Below are positions 43,239 through 52,279 of a stretch of DNA of 64,000 bases, in pieces (positions within the stretch are counted from its first letter, which is position 1; the number at the start of each line of letters is the position of its first letter). Both the position numbers and the translations under genes were made by a program. Location of the stretch: NCBI RefSeq assembly GCF_006438915.1, contig NZ_RCZE01000012.1, positions 186,001 through 250,000 on the forward strand. Reading direction: 5' to 3'. A model generated the notes under the pieces. It saw only the letters and a program-made list of their open reading frames with translations, did no database searches and was not told the origin of the DNA. This stretch comes from Pseudomonas arsenicoxydans (GTDB lineage: Bacteria; Pseudomonadota; Gammaproteobacteria; Pseudomonadales; Pseudomonadaceae).

Positions 43239-43853
43239 CTAGCTTTTTCGGCAGAAGCAGTACACGAAATTCTGAGTAGTTCCAAACGGGGTATGGTGTT
43301 CTTCCTTCTCATGCCTGAGCAGCTCAAAAGGGGCTCCAAACTCATCATGCAGTTCATCGGCTGTATACCTTTTCACTGGTAGGCCACTGCACTGGGTTGG
43401 CCCATCTTCCGAGAAGGTAGCCACGATCACGAAACCGCCCGGCTTTACGCACCTTAAAACAGCTTCAACATATGCTGCACGCTCGGCCTCAGCGGTAAGA
43501 AAGTGGAAAACAGCTCGGTCGTGCCAGACGTCATAGGACAGAGGAGGAAGTGGAACGTCCGTAATGTCCCCTACTATCCATCTAACCTCATTGGCACGGC
43601 TGCCCAATCGCTGCTTTGTGGCCGCTAGAGCCGCCGCTGAAAGATCAAGGACACTCAGATGGGTAAATCCATGCGCAATCAAGTCATCTACCAGCGTGGA
43701 GGCGCCGCCTCCTACGTCGATGATTTCTGCCGATGAAGAAACTCCTGCTTGCTGGATCAGCCGCAGGGAGCTTTCCGCATGCTCTTGATACCAGCTCACA
43801 CCATCGGTTGGCTTAGTGGAGTAGACCTTGTCCCAATGCTCTTTCGATTGCAT
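43239..43853 (-). CDS. SAM-dependent methyltransferase (class I, small molecule)
   Basis: The 204-residue protein has the class I fold: motif I EIIDVGGGASTLVDDL for SAM binding, motif II VLDLSAAAL, and the later WIVGDITDVPLPPLSYDVWH. The overall pattern resembles TehB or thiopurine-type small-molecule methyltransferases. It reads toward the left, in the same direction as selD, which lies about 190 bases upstream. Methylation of selenide, tellurite or thiols would fit that neighbour, but nothing in the sequence proves it. Confidence 0.82.
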   Translation of the reverse strand: MQSKEHWDKVYSTKPTDGVSWYQEHAESSLRLIQQAGVSSSAEIIDVGGGASTLVDDLIAHGFTHLSVLDLSAAALAATKQRLGSRANEVRWIVGDITDVPLPPLSYDVWHDRAVFHFLTAEAERAAYVEAVLRCVKPGGFVIVATFSEDGPTQCSGLPVKRYTADELHDEFGAPFELLRHEKEEHHTPFGTTQNFVYCFCRKS

Positions 43854-44043
43854 AAAAGCGGCCTCTTTTGCAGTTCGATAAACATCTTATAATTGCACAA
43901 TTCCTGAGTTTTGCACTTTTAAGGCCTCCGCCCCGGACACACCAGTAGCAAGCCGGCCCCATCAAAATATGATGCTTAGCAACCATCCGAGCAAGCCACA
44001 TCCCAAGACGACTAACCACGGCGGAGACTTCCAATATCGCGCA

Positions 44044-45078
44044 TTAGAGCACTTCTACCGCGTAGGTCTGTCGTTCGACCAAGGTTCCGATAGGCGCCAG
44101 CTGCAACCCCAGCTCAGCGGAGACGGCGAGAAATTCTGCCTCACCCTCCGGCGTGACGGCGATCAGTAGGCCGCCACTGGTCTGCGGGTCGCACAGCAGG
44201 TCACGCTGCGCGTCACTGATAGGCGCGATCTTATCTCCGTAGCTGTCGAAATTTCGCAGGGTGCCACCCGGCACGCAGCCCTCGGCGAGATAGTGATCGA
44301 CGCTCGGCAGGCGCGGGACAGCGGCATAGTCGAGTCGGGCGGTGAGCTGAGCGCCATCGGCCATTTCCACCAGATGCCCGAGCAGGCCGAAACCGGTCAC
44401 ATCAGTCATCGCCGTGACCCCGGCCAGCTTGCCGAAACGGCTGCCCGGCTTATTCAAAGTGCACATCCAGTCGCGGGCCAGGCCAACATCCTCCGCACGC
44501 AGTTTGGCCTTCTTTTCGGCGGTGGTAAGAATGCCGATACCCAGTGGTTTGGTCAGGTATAACGCATTGCCAACGCGGGCGGTGTCATTGCGTTTCATGT
44601 GCTTTTTCTGCACGACGCCGGTCACCGCTAGGCCGAATATCGGCTCCGGCGTATCGATGGAATGGCCACCTGCTAATGGAATGCCCGCAGCATCACACAC
44701 CGCACGCCCCCCTCGGATGACCTCACGAGCTACCTCCAGCGGTAGTAGGTTGACTGGCCAGCCAAGGATGGCGATGGCCATCAGCGGATCACCTCCCATC
44801 GCGTAAATATCACTAATAGCGTTAGTGGCGGCGATGCGTCCGAAATCGAAGGGGTCATCGACGATAGGCATGAAAAAGTCGGTAGTCGAGACAACGCCGC
44901 GCTCATCGTCCAGGGCATAAACTGCGGCGTCATCACGTGAAGCGTTGCCGACCCAGAGACTGGGGTCTAGATTCTGCGCGCCGCTACCGGCGAGGATCAC
45001 TTCCAGCATCTTGGGGGAAATCTTGCAGCCACAACCGGCACCATGGCTGTACTGGGTCAAGCGGATCGGTTCACTCAT
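44044..45078 (-). CDS. selD: Selenide, water dikinase SelD
   Basis: The 344-residue enzyme has the SelD opening (SHGAGCGCKISP) with catalytic Cys16 and Lys19, followed by GNASRDDAAVYAL and MTDVTGFGLLGHLVEM, which are diagnostic for the ATP-binding fold. It makes selenophosphate from ATP and selenide, the selenium donor for selenocysteine and 2-selenouridine tRNA. The cysteine form is encoded, with no in-frame UGA. The usual neighbour selU (tRNA 2-selenouridine synthase) is not present here. The gene looks intact. Confidence 0.95.
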   Translation of the reverse strand: MSEPIRLTQYSHGAGCGCKISPKMLEVILAGSGAQNLDPSLWVGNASRDDAAVYALDDERGVVSTTDFFMPIVDDPFDFGRIAATNAISDIYAMGGDPLMAIAILGWPVNLLPLEVAREVIRGGRAVCDAAGIPLAGGHSIDTPEPIFGLAVTGVVQKKHMKRNDTARVGNALYLTKPLGIGILTTAEKKAKLRAEDVGLARDWMCTLNKPGSRFGKLAGVTAMTDVTGFGLLGHLVEMADGAQLTARLDYAAVPRLPSVDHYLAEGCVPGGTLRNFDSYGDKIAPISDAQRDLLCDPQTSGGLLIAVTPEGEAEFLAVSAELGLQLAPIGTLVERQTYAVEVL

Positions 45079-45130
45079 GGCAACGCTCTCGGAAACAGAT
45101 GGGGGATTCTAGCAAAGGCAGCCTTTCCCA

Positions 45131-45154
45131 ACCGGCACGATAGAGCGTGCCGGT
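45131..45154. terminator. Stem-loop between selD and cusF
   Basis: ACCGGCACG and CGTGCCGGT form a perfect 9-bp stem around ATAGAG, 19 bases past the cusF stop codon. It probably ends the cus operon transcript. There is no clear T tract in either direction, so the efficiency is uncertain. Confidence 0.55.
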
Positions 45155-45172
45155 AATTCTCTCACCCCAGTC

Positions 45173-45523
45173 TTAGTTTTTAATGGAAACAATTGCGGCT
45201 TTGCCATCCTTTACCCTAAAGGAAAACGATACATGGTCTCCGACCATCAGACCTGCCAGCTGATTCTCCGTTACGGAAAAAGCCATGGTCATCGGCGGCC
45301 ACTGTACGGCTGGAACAGCTTCGTGGGAGATGGTCACCGTATGCTTCGTAGTATCTATAGCCTTGATCGTTCCCTCGGCATTGGCAACTTGCGCCTGTTT
45401 TGAATCCTGTTCCATCTGCATGCCCTCCATACCGTCCATTTTCATACCCGGCATGTCCTCCGCATGGACAGAAAGTGAAAGCGCAAATACGGTGCTTGCA
45501 ACTGCAATCATGGTCAGTTTCAT
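45173..45523 (-). CDS. cusF: Periplasmic Cu/Ag chaperone CusF
   Basis: The 116-residue protein has a signal peptide (MIAVASTVFALSLSVHA), a Met/Asp-rich spacer (MPGMKMDGMEGMQMEQ) and the CusF beta-barrel, with VPAVQWPPMTMAFSV containing the tryptophan and methionines that hold copper(I) or silver(I). It passes metal to the CusCBA pump. It is the last gene of the cus operon, with the start overlapping the cusA stop. The same domain is also fused to CusB in this operon. Confidence 0.93.
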   Translation of the reverse strand: MKLTMIAVASTVFALSLSVHAEDMPGMKMDGMEGMQMEQDSKQAQVANAEGTIKAIDTTKHTVTISHEAVPAVQWPPMTMAFSVTENQLAGLMVGDHVSFSFRVKDGKAAIVSIKN

Positions 45524-48500
45524 ACGACTTTTCCTTGAGCCTTGATGGGTGCAACTGAGAGGTGCCGACGACGCATCAGACGATAGGCTGCCGGAATGAC
45601 AAACAGGGAAAGCAAGGGTGCCGTGATCATGCCGCCGACCATAGGCGCGGCGATGCGGCTCATCACTTCGCTACCAGTACCGCTGCCCAACAAGATGGGT
45701 AAAAGGCCGGCAATGATCACGGCAACAGTCATGGCCTTGGGTCGAACGCGCTGCACAGCGCCTTCGCGAATGGCCGCAACCAGCCCACGCTCAGTGTTGT
45801 CGCCAAGGTCTTCACGTTCGGCCCAGGCGTTCTTCAGGTAGAGCAGCATGATCACGCCGAACTCGGCAGACACCCCGGCCAATGCGATAAAGCCGACTCC
45901 GGTGGCGACCGACAGGTTGAATCCCAACAGATAGAGGAACCATGCTCCACCGGTCAATGCGAATGGCAGAGTAGCCATGATCAGCAAGGCCTCATCGAAG
46001 CGGGCGAAAGTCAGGTAGAGCAGAACGAAGATGATCAATAGCGTGGCAGGTACTACCAGTTTGAGGCGTGCGTTAGCCCTTTCGAGAAACTCGAACTGTC
46101 CTGAGTAGCTCAGGCTCATGCCTGGCTGCAGCCTGACCTGTTCATTGACGACCCGACGCAGGTCGGCGACAACCGAGGCAATGTCCCGCCCCCGCACGTC
46201 GATATACACCCAGCCTGAAGGCCTTGCGTTCTCGCTCTTGAGCATCGGCGGCCCGTCGCTGACCTTGATCTTCGCCACCGTGCCAAGGGTGATTTGGCTG
46301 CCTAACGGGGTGTAGATTGGCAACTGCTCCAGGGCGCCGAGCGAGTCACGCCACTCACGGGGGTAACGGACGTTGATCGGGAAGCGTGCAAGCCCTTCAA
46401 TGGTCTCCCCGACGTTTTCACCGCCGATAGCGCCGGCCACAATTGACTGCACATCGGCGATATTCAGTCCGTAGCGGGCGGCGGCCTTGCGGTCGATATC
46501 CACGTCGATATAGCGGCCACCGGTCAGTCGCTCAGCCAGAGCCGAACTGACACCGGGCACATCCTTGGCCACCCGCTCGACCGCCTGAGTAGCGGCATCG
46601 ATCTCCGTCAGGTTGGTGCCGGCAACCTTCACCCCAATTGGACTTTTGATACCCGTAGCCAGCATGTCGATACGGTTGCGAATCGGCGGTATCCAGATAT
46701 TCGTCAGCCCAGGGACTCGTACCACTCGATCCAGTTCTTCCACCAACTTTTCCTGGGTCATGCCTGGACGCCATTGCTCGTGCGGCTTGAATTGGATGGT
46801 GGTTTCGAACATCTCCAGCGGTGCGGGGTCGGTGGCGGTTTCAGCGCGGCCCGCTTTACCGAAGACGTGTTCGACTTCAGGCACGGTCTTGATCAGACGG
46901 TCAGTCTGTTGCAGCAGTTGTGCCGCTTTCTGCGCCGACAATCCCGGTAGAGCTGAAGGCATATAGAGCAGGTCACCCTCGTCCAACGGGGGGAGAAACT
47001 CGCCACCCAAGCGAGACATTGGCCATAGCGCACTGACAAAAACCAATAGCGCCACCAGCAGCGTGATCTTTGGTCGACGCAAGACTGCGTCCAGGGCTGG
47101 CTGATAGATCCGAATCAACCACCGGTTCAACGGGTTCTGATGTTCACTGGGAATTCGTCCTCGAATCCAGTAGCCCATCAGCACCGGCACCAAGGTCACT
47201 GACAATCCCGCCGCTGCGGCCATGGCGTAGGTTTTGGTGAAAGCCAACGGGCCAAACAACCGCCCCTCTTGCGCTTCCAGGGTGAATACCGGAATGAACG
47301 ACAGGGTGATGATCAACAAACAAAAGAACAGCGCAGGGCCTACCTCTGCCGCTGCTTCGGTCATCACGTGCCAATGACGCTCACCCTTCAGTTCCTCCCC
47401 AGGATTGGCCGCGTGCCAGGCCTCGATCTTCTTGTGAGCATTCTCGATCATCACCACGGCGGCATCGACCATGGCACCGATGGCGATGGCAATCCCACCC
47501 AAGGACATGATGTTGGCGTTGATTCCCTGGTAGCGCATGACGATGAAGGCAATCAACACCCCAACCGGAAGGGAGATGATCGCCACCAGCGATGAGCGCA
47601 AGTGCCAGAGAAAGATCCCGCAGACCAACGCAACGACGATGAACTCTTCGATCAGCTTGTGGCTGAGGTTTTCCACCGCGCGGTCGATCAACTTGCTGCG
47701 GTCGTAGGTGGTGACGATTTCCACCCCGGCCGGCAGACTGCTTTTCAGTTCGTCGAGTCTGGTCTTGACCGCCGCAATGGTCTCGCGAGCATTCTTGCCG
47801 CTGCGCAAAATCACCACGCCACCGACAGTCTCGCCTTCGCCGTCGAGCTCAGTGATGCCCCGCCGCATTTCCGGCCCCAGCTGGATCGTGGCGACATCGC
47901 CAAGGGTCACCGGCACGCCGCCCGCACCCAACTTGAGCGGGATCGACCGGAAGTCATTGAGCGTCTTCAGGTAGCCGGAAGCGCGCACGATGAACTCGGT
48001 CTCGGCCATCTCCAGCACCGCGCCACCGGTTTCCTGATTGGCCTTGCCGATAGCCTCGGTGACCTCAGCCTGAGTGATACCGAGGCTGGCCAGTTTGAGC
48101 GGATCAAGCTGCACCTGGTATTGCTTGACCATGCCCCCCACGGTGGCCACTTCCGCCACGTTGGGCAGGGTCTTGAGTTCGAACTTGAGGAACCAGTCCT
48201 GAAGTGCTCGAAGCTGCGCCAGGTCGTGTCCGCCACTGCGATCCACCAGTGCGTACTGATAGATCCAGCCCACTCCCGTCGCGTCCGGGCCCAACGCCGG
48301 TTTGGCACTGGTCGGCAGGCGACTTTGTATCTGGCTCAGGTACTCCAACACCCGCGAGCGCGCCCAGTACAGGTCAGTGCCGTCTTCGAACAGCACGTAA
48401 ACGAAGCTGTCGCCGAAGAAGGAATAACCACGCACCGTCTTCGCGCCCGGTACCGAGAGCATGGTGGTGGCCAGCGGATAGGTGACCTGGTTCTCGACAA

Positions 48501-48678
48501 TCTGCGGCGCTTGTCCCGGGTAGGGAGTGCGGATGATCACCTGAACATCGGAGAGATCCGGCAGCGCATCGATGGGGGTACTCTGCACCGACCAGATACC
48601 CCAAGCCGTGACGAACAGCGTCGCCAGCAGCACCAGGAACCGGTTGGCGACTGACCAACGAATCAGGGCAGCAATCAT
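45520..48678 (-). CDS. cusA: Heavy-metal RND efflux pump CusA
   Basis: The 1052-residue RND pump has twelve transmembrane helices and two large periplasmic loops. Typical segments are ALPDLSDVQVIIRTPYPGQA near the start, GAMVDAAVVMIENAHKK and SAEFGVIMLLYLKNAW in the membrane, with the proton-relay acidic residues. Methionines in LYMPSALPGLS, MFETTIQF and DMLATGIKSP correspond to the triad that binds Cu(I)/Ag(I). It exports these ions from the periplasm and cytoplasm with CusB and CusC. All junctions in the operon overlap by four bases. Confidence 0.95.
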   Translation of the reverse strand: MIAALIRWSVANRFLVLLATLFVTAWGIWSVQSTPIDALPDLSDVQVIIRTPYPGQAPQIVENQVTYPLATTMLSVPGAKTVRGYSFFGDSFVYVLFEDGTDLYWARSRVLEYLSQIQSRLPTSAKPALGPDATGVGWIYQYALVDRSGGHDLAQLRALQDWFLKFELKTLPNVAEVATVGGMVKQYQVQLDPLKLASLGITQAEVTEAIGKANQETGGAVLEMAETEFIVRASGYLKTLNDFRSIPLKLGAGGVPVTLGDVATIQLGPEMRRGITELDGEGETVGGVVILRSGKNARETIAAVKTRLDELKSSLPAGVEIVTTYDRSKLIDRAVENLSHKLIEEFIVVALVCGIFLWHLRSSLVAIISLPVGVLIAFIVMRYQGINANIMSLGGIAIAIGAMVDAAVVMIENAHKKIEAWHAANPGEELKGERHWHVMTEAAAEVGPALFFCLLIITLSFIPVFTLEAQEGRLFGPLAFTKTYAMAAAAGLSVTLVPVLMGYWIRGRIPSEHQNPLNRWLIRIYQPALDAVLRRPKITLLVALLVFVSALWPMSRLGGEFLPPLDEGDLLYMPSALPGLSAQKAAQLLQQTDRLIKTVPEVEHVFGKAGRAETATDPAPLEMFETTIQFKPHEQWRPGMTQEKLVEELDRVVRVPGLTNIWIPPIRNRIDMLATGIKSPIGVKVAGTNLTEIDAATQAVERVAKDVPGVSSALAERLTGGRYIDVDIDRKAAARYGLNIADVQSIVAGAIGGENVGETIEGLARFPINVRYPREWRDSLGALEQLPIYTPLGSQITLGTVAKIKVSDGPPMLKSENARPSGWVYIDVRGRDIASVVADLRRVVNEQVRLQPGMSLSYSGQFEFLERANARLKLVVPATLLIIFVLLYLTFARFDEALLIMATLPFALTGGAWFLYLLGFNLSVATGVGFIALAGVSAEFGVIMLLYLKNAWAEREDLGDNTERGLVAAIREGAVQRVRPKAMTVAVIIAGLLPILLGSGTGSEVMSRIAAPMVGGMITAPLLSLFVIPAAYRLMRRRHLSVAPIKAQGKVV

Positions 48679-50159
48679 GGCTGGCTCCCCGATTTATCCA
48701 GGCGCTCAACACGCAAGCCATCGTCGGTCTGGCTCACCGCGACGTGAACCTTGTCGCCCGCTTTCAGGCTCTGCATCAGCGCCGGGTTGGCCAATGGGAA
48801 CGTCATCGTCATGCCGGGCATGCCCAGCGTTTTGAAAGGGCCATGGGTGAGCGTGACTTCTTTGTCGTTGATCTCAACGATCTGCCCGTCCGCTTCATGA
48901 AAGCTGGAGGCTGCTGCGCTGGGTGGTGACGCTTCCTCCGAGCTGGCAACGATGCCCTTCAGACTGGCCTCCGAGTCGAGCAGGAACTGGCCAGACGTCA
49001 CCACCTTCTGGCCTTCTTCCAGACCTTTCAATATCGCGGTCTTGCCATCGCTTTCCTGCCCGGGTTGCACCTCAACGGGACGGTAGCGGCCGGCATCTTC
49101 GGCGAGCATCACCAAGGCGCGTCGGCCCGTGCGAATCACCGCCTCGCTCGGCACCCACAACACACTCTGCCCGGTCGAACGACTCAGGCGTACCTGCGCT
49201 GTCAAACCCGGCCTGAGTCGCCCATCCGGATTGGGTAGTTCCACTCGCACGCGGAGGGTGCGACTGTCCGGATTGGTCTCGGGCAAAATCGCGCTGACCT
49301 TGCCACTGAGCGTTGTCCCTGGGAAGGCTGGAAGACGCGCTTCGACCGCCTGCCCTACGGTGATAGCTCCGGCATCCGATTCTGGAACGGCCACGGCTAG
49401 CCAGACACTGCTCAAGCCATTGACGCGTGCCAGAGTGTCGCCAGTCGCCACGGTCATACCCGCACGTACATTCAACTCTTGCAGCACACCACCAATGGGG
49501 CTGGTGAGCGTCAGGTAGGGCTGAACCTTGCCGCCACGCTCTACCTGAGCAATCAATGCTGCTGGCATACCGGTGAGCCGCAGTCGCTGACGGGCCGCAG
49601 CCAACAGGTCAGCATCCCCGCTGCGCTTCAGTGCAAGAAACTCTGTCTGGGCAGCGGCCCATTCCGGCACCAGGATATCCGCTAACGCCGCGTTGGCTTT
49701 GAGCACATCACCGGGAGCGTGGGCATAGACCCGCTCCACAAAGCCCGTGGTGCGTGCCTGAATCACCGCCACATCACGTTCGTTGAATCCCAAAACACCC
49801 GTCACATCGAGGCTGGAGTCAAAGATTCCACGGGTGACTGTTGCAAAACGCAGACCGAGATTCTGGGTCAGACTCGGATCGATACTGACGGTCGCACGAT
49901 CCCCTGCGCCACCGGCGTACTTAGGAACCAGTTGCATGTCCATGAAGGGGGACTTACCCGGCTTATCGAATTTTTGCTGCGGGTACATGGGGTCATACCA
50001 ATACAGAGCCTTGCGTTGGTCAGGTGAATCGAGGCTCTGCTCCTGGGCAGAACTGAATACCCCATTCATGCGCTGTTGAGCGAACCAGTAACCACCGGCA
50101 ATACCGAACGCCAGCGAGATGCCTACCAACAATGCCCCGTTCCCTTTTTTAAGGATCAT
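48675..50159 (-). CDS. cusB: Membrane fusion protein CusB with C-terminal CusF domain
   Basis: The 494-residue periplasmic adaptor has an N-terminal membrane anchor, a metal-binding YWYDPMYPQQKFDKPGKSPF segment, then barrel-sandwich, lipoyl and alpha-hairpin parts (about 85-330). Its last 75 residues form a CusF-like domain (TLGMPGMTMTFPLA) fused to the pump adaptor. The fusion should let the adaptor itself collect Cu(I)/Ag(I). It links CusA to CusC. Start and stop overlap the neighbours by four bases each. Confidence 0.93.
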   Translation of the reverse strand: MILKKGNGALLVGISLAFGIAGGYWFAQQRMNGVFSSAQEQSLDSPDQRKALYWYDPMYPQQKFDKPGKSPFMDMQLVPKYAGGAGDRATVSIDPSLTQNLGLRFATVTRGIFDSSLDVTGVLGFNERDVAVIQARTTGFVERVYAHAPGDVLKANAALADILVPEWAAAQTEFLALKRSGDADLLAAARQRLRLTGMPAALIAQVERGGKVQPYLTLTSPIGGVLQELNVRAGMTVATGDTLARVNGLSSVWLAVAVPESDAGAITVGQAVEARLPAFPGTTLSGKVSAILPETNPDSRTLRVRVELPNPDGRLRPGLTAQVRLSRSTGQSVLWVPSEAVIRTGRRALVMLAEDAGRYRPVEVQPGQESDGKTAILKGLEEGQKVVTSGQFLLDSEASLKGIVASSEEASPPSAAASSFHEADGQIVEINDKEVTLTHGPFKTLGMPGMTMTFPLANPALMQSLKAGDKVHVAVSQTDDGLRVERLDKSGSQP

Positions 50160-51412
50160 TGGCTGGACTCTCCATAAGCAAAATACAACCGCGCACTGGT
50201 CAGCGCTTGCTGCTCTTCCACGTTGATCTGTTTGAGGCGGGCCTCGATGAGTTCACGACGGGCGGCAACAACGGCGTTTAAATTGCCTTTGCCCGAGCGA
50301 TAACTGGCCATGCTGAGTTCGACCTTTTCCTTAGCCAGCGGCAACAGGCTTTCCTGGTTACGGCGTACCGCACGACTCAGGCGCTCATAGTCAGCCAGTT
50401 CGTTTTCCAGTTGCTGGGTATGCTCGCGTGACAGGGCTTCGCGCTCGGCCTCAAGCTGACTGAGTTCCGCCTGTTTGGCTGCGATTTTGGGGTTTTGGCG
50501 AGAGTCAGGAAACAGCGGCAGATCCCAGGAAAATTGCACGCTGACCATATCGCCGAACTCACGGCCACGGCGCTGGTAATCCAGTTCCCAGCTCCAGTCT
50601 GACTGCTTCTCCGACACAGCTTCACGAACCTTGGCTTGCGCTTCGCGGGTCATCGGTGCAAACGCTGCCAACTCGGGATGGTGTTGCAGTTTATGGGAGT
50701 AACTTGAGGTGTCGACGGGCCATTCAGGCAAGCTGCCCACAGGCTTGTCGTTGGCGGCGGAGCCAATCCAGCGTTTGAGGGCCGCTCGAGCCTGTGCTCT
50801 CTGGAGAATCAGATCGTCCTGCTGCTCCGCCAGTTGAGCTGCTTCCTGTTTGGGTGCCACCGCATCGGCGGGTTGAGCGCGGCCACCGGCAATTTGGGCC
50901 CGGACGGTATCGCTCAGCAGGCGGTTTTCTTTGTAGAAGTCCTGGAACAGCACATCTTTGCGCTCAACCGAGTAACTGCTGATCCAGGCCAACGCCGTGG
51001 ACTGGCGTACCTTCAGACGTTCGACTCGACGCTCCGCAGAGGCACGATCAATAGCTGCATCGGCGACTTCGATACGCGCTTTGCGCTTGTCGCTATTGGG
51101 CATCTCCTGCCTGACCCCGACCATCTGCATGGTCATGAAGTCCTGGTCGATACTCCAACGATCCGGGCCGCCGATGGGGTAGTTCTGCACGCCCACCAGG
51201 AGCTTGGGATCAGGTAACTCACCAGCAGGGATGGCTGCACTGCTGGCAGCCTGAATTTTCGCGTCTTGTGCGGTCAGCGACGGCGCATTGTTTTCTGCCA
51301 GCCGCAACGCTTCATCGAGCGTCAATGCGGCAGCGAAACTCGGCAATGCCAGCACGCTTGCCGCTAGGCCGGCCACGAGAGACCAGCCTGTGCAATTGCA
51401 CTTGGAGTTCAT
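50156..51412 (-). CDS. cusC: Outer-membrane channel CusC (TolC-like)
   Basis: The 418-residue protein has a signal peptide (SLVAGLAASVLALPSFAA) followed by LTLDEALRLAENNAPSLTAQ, the start of the TolC/OEP fold, and long helical segments with repeated Ala/Arg/Gln patterns. It forms the trimeric tunnel through the outer membrane for the CusAB pump. AGGAATC lies at good distance before the ATG that begins MNSKCNCTG; an earlier in-frame start adds ten residues of poor quality. It overlaps cusB by four bases. Confidence 0.92.
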   Translation of the reverse strand: MNSKCNCTGWSLVAGLAASVLALPSFAAALTLDEALRLAENNAPSLTAQDAKIQAASSAAIPAGELPDPKLLVGVQNYPIGGPDRWSIDQDFMTMQMVGVRQEMPNSDKRKARIEVADAAIDRASAERRVERLKVRQSTALAWISSYSVERKDVLFQDFYKENRLLSDTVRAQIAGGRAQPADAVAPKQEAAQLAEQQDDLILQRAQARAALKRWIGSAANDKPVGSLPEWPVDTSSYSHKLQHHPELAAFAPMTREAQAKVREAVSEKQSDWSWELDYQRRGREFGDMVSVQFSWDLPLFPDSRQNPKIAAKQAELSQLEAEREALSREHTQQLENELADYERLSRAVRRNQESLLPLAKEKVELSMASYRSGKGNLNAVVAARRELIEARLKQINVEEQQALTSARLYFAYGESSQ

Positions 51413-51511
51413 GTTTACGATTCCTGTAATCATCCACTGCACGCGTCAAAAGACATGCGCGCAGCTAGTCCATCCCGCTAATGCGGAATGAGGCTCAATG
51501 TGGGACAGGAA

Positions 51512-51853
51512 TCAAACGCGGGGCGGTCGCCATACCCCGGACGGGGTCTGTACAGGTAGGGAGTCGCTGATGAGGGAAAGCACTACGGGGCTGAACACGG
51601 TTACAGGAGGCTTGAAGATCGAGACTTGCAGCATGCCGCCCGTCTTGCATTCCTGGCCCGGCTTGCAAGGTTTACCGTGCTCGGAAGGGCTTTTCATGTC
51701 GTTGCAGCAGTCCATCCCCATGTCGTCCATCATCGCCATGCCCATCGTCTTCATTGGGCAAGGTTCTGTCGGTGCCTGAACCCCCGCCATCCCGCTGAGG
51801 GGAAGCGCCAAGCTAATCATGAAGATGATGCAAAACCGCAGATAGCGTTTCAT
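51512..51853 (-). CDS. Copper-resistance-associated Met/Cys-rich small protein
   Basis: The 113-residue protein has a signal peptide (FCIIFMISLALPLSGMAG), then a Cys/Met-rich middle (TEPCPMKTMGMAMMDDMGMD, followed by CCNDM) and a conserved end (PSGVWRPPR). Such proteins often lead cus or cop operons; they are related to the DUF2946/CopL-like group and probably bind copper in the periplasm. It lies about 100 bases before cusC and likely shares its promoter. The exact family is from memory. Confidence 0.7.
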   Translation of the reverse strand: MKRYLRFCIIFMISLALPLSGMAGVQAPTEPCPMKTMGMAMMDDMGMDCCNDMKSPSEHGKPCKPGQECKTGGMLQVSIFKPPVTVFSPVVLSLISDSLPVQTPSGVWRPPRV

Positions 51854-52279
51854 GGGCTGGAGTGTAGTCGCTGCAAATGGCTCTTACAATTGGAGGCGAG
51901 TCATCAATAACCTATCGTCAAGATCTGACGTAGGCGATAAGACCTGACATGAATTAAGCCAGAATTACGTGTCCAAAATAGAGACCTAACTCGTCCCTTC
52001 AACCATATCGCTCCATGCCCCGTGCGCCTCAATCAAAGGGGATTTTGTCCCCGGAGTTGGCTGTATTTCCCCAATGCTCGTGTCTGGCTATCTAAGCTGT
52101 TGGAACGGTCGCGGATTTAATTTGCCTGTTTCAAACGCAGCGCAGTTCAGATACTGGCTACGCGCACCATCATTGATTGGCAGCGGATATTTGGCATAGA
52201 GAATGCTGTATGTCACCTAGGCTTAATTGAGAAATTCAAGCTGAAGGTTGAATTAGGAAATATTCTATAGGACGCTACC
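51854..52279. other. Divergent promoter region between cus operon and kinase gene
   Basis: About 425 bases without a gene separate the divergent cus operon and the histidine kinase. Promoters for both must lie here. I looked for a copper-regulator box and a sigma-54 promoter and found nothing that fits well. Confidence 0.4.

Noticed and set aside
44044..45078. Possible selenocysteine (in-frame UGA) in SelD
   Set aside because: The catalytic position is encoded as Cys16 and the frame has no internal stop.
47602..48654. 350-codon open frame on the plus strand inside cusA
   Set aside because: It is antisense to the RND pump gene, and its translation is His/Arg/Gln-rich with no domain, a typical shadow of a high-GC gene.
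52170..52210. TGGCAG...TTGGCA sequence as a sigma-54 promoter of the orphan kinase
   Set aside because: The spacing between the GG and GC elements is about three bases too long for a -24/-12 promoter.
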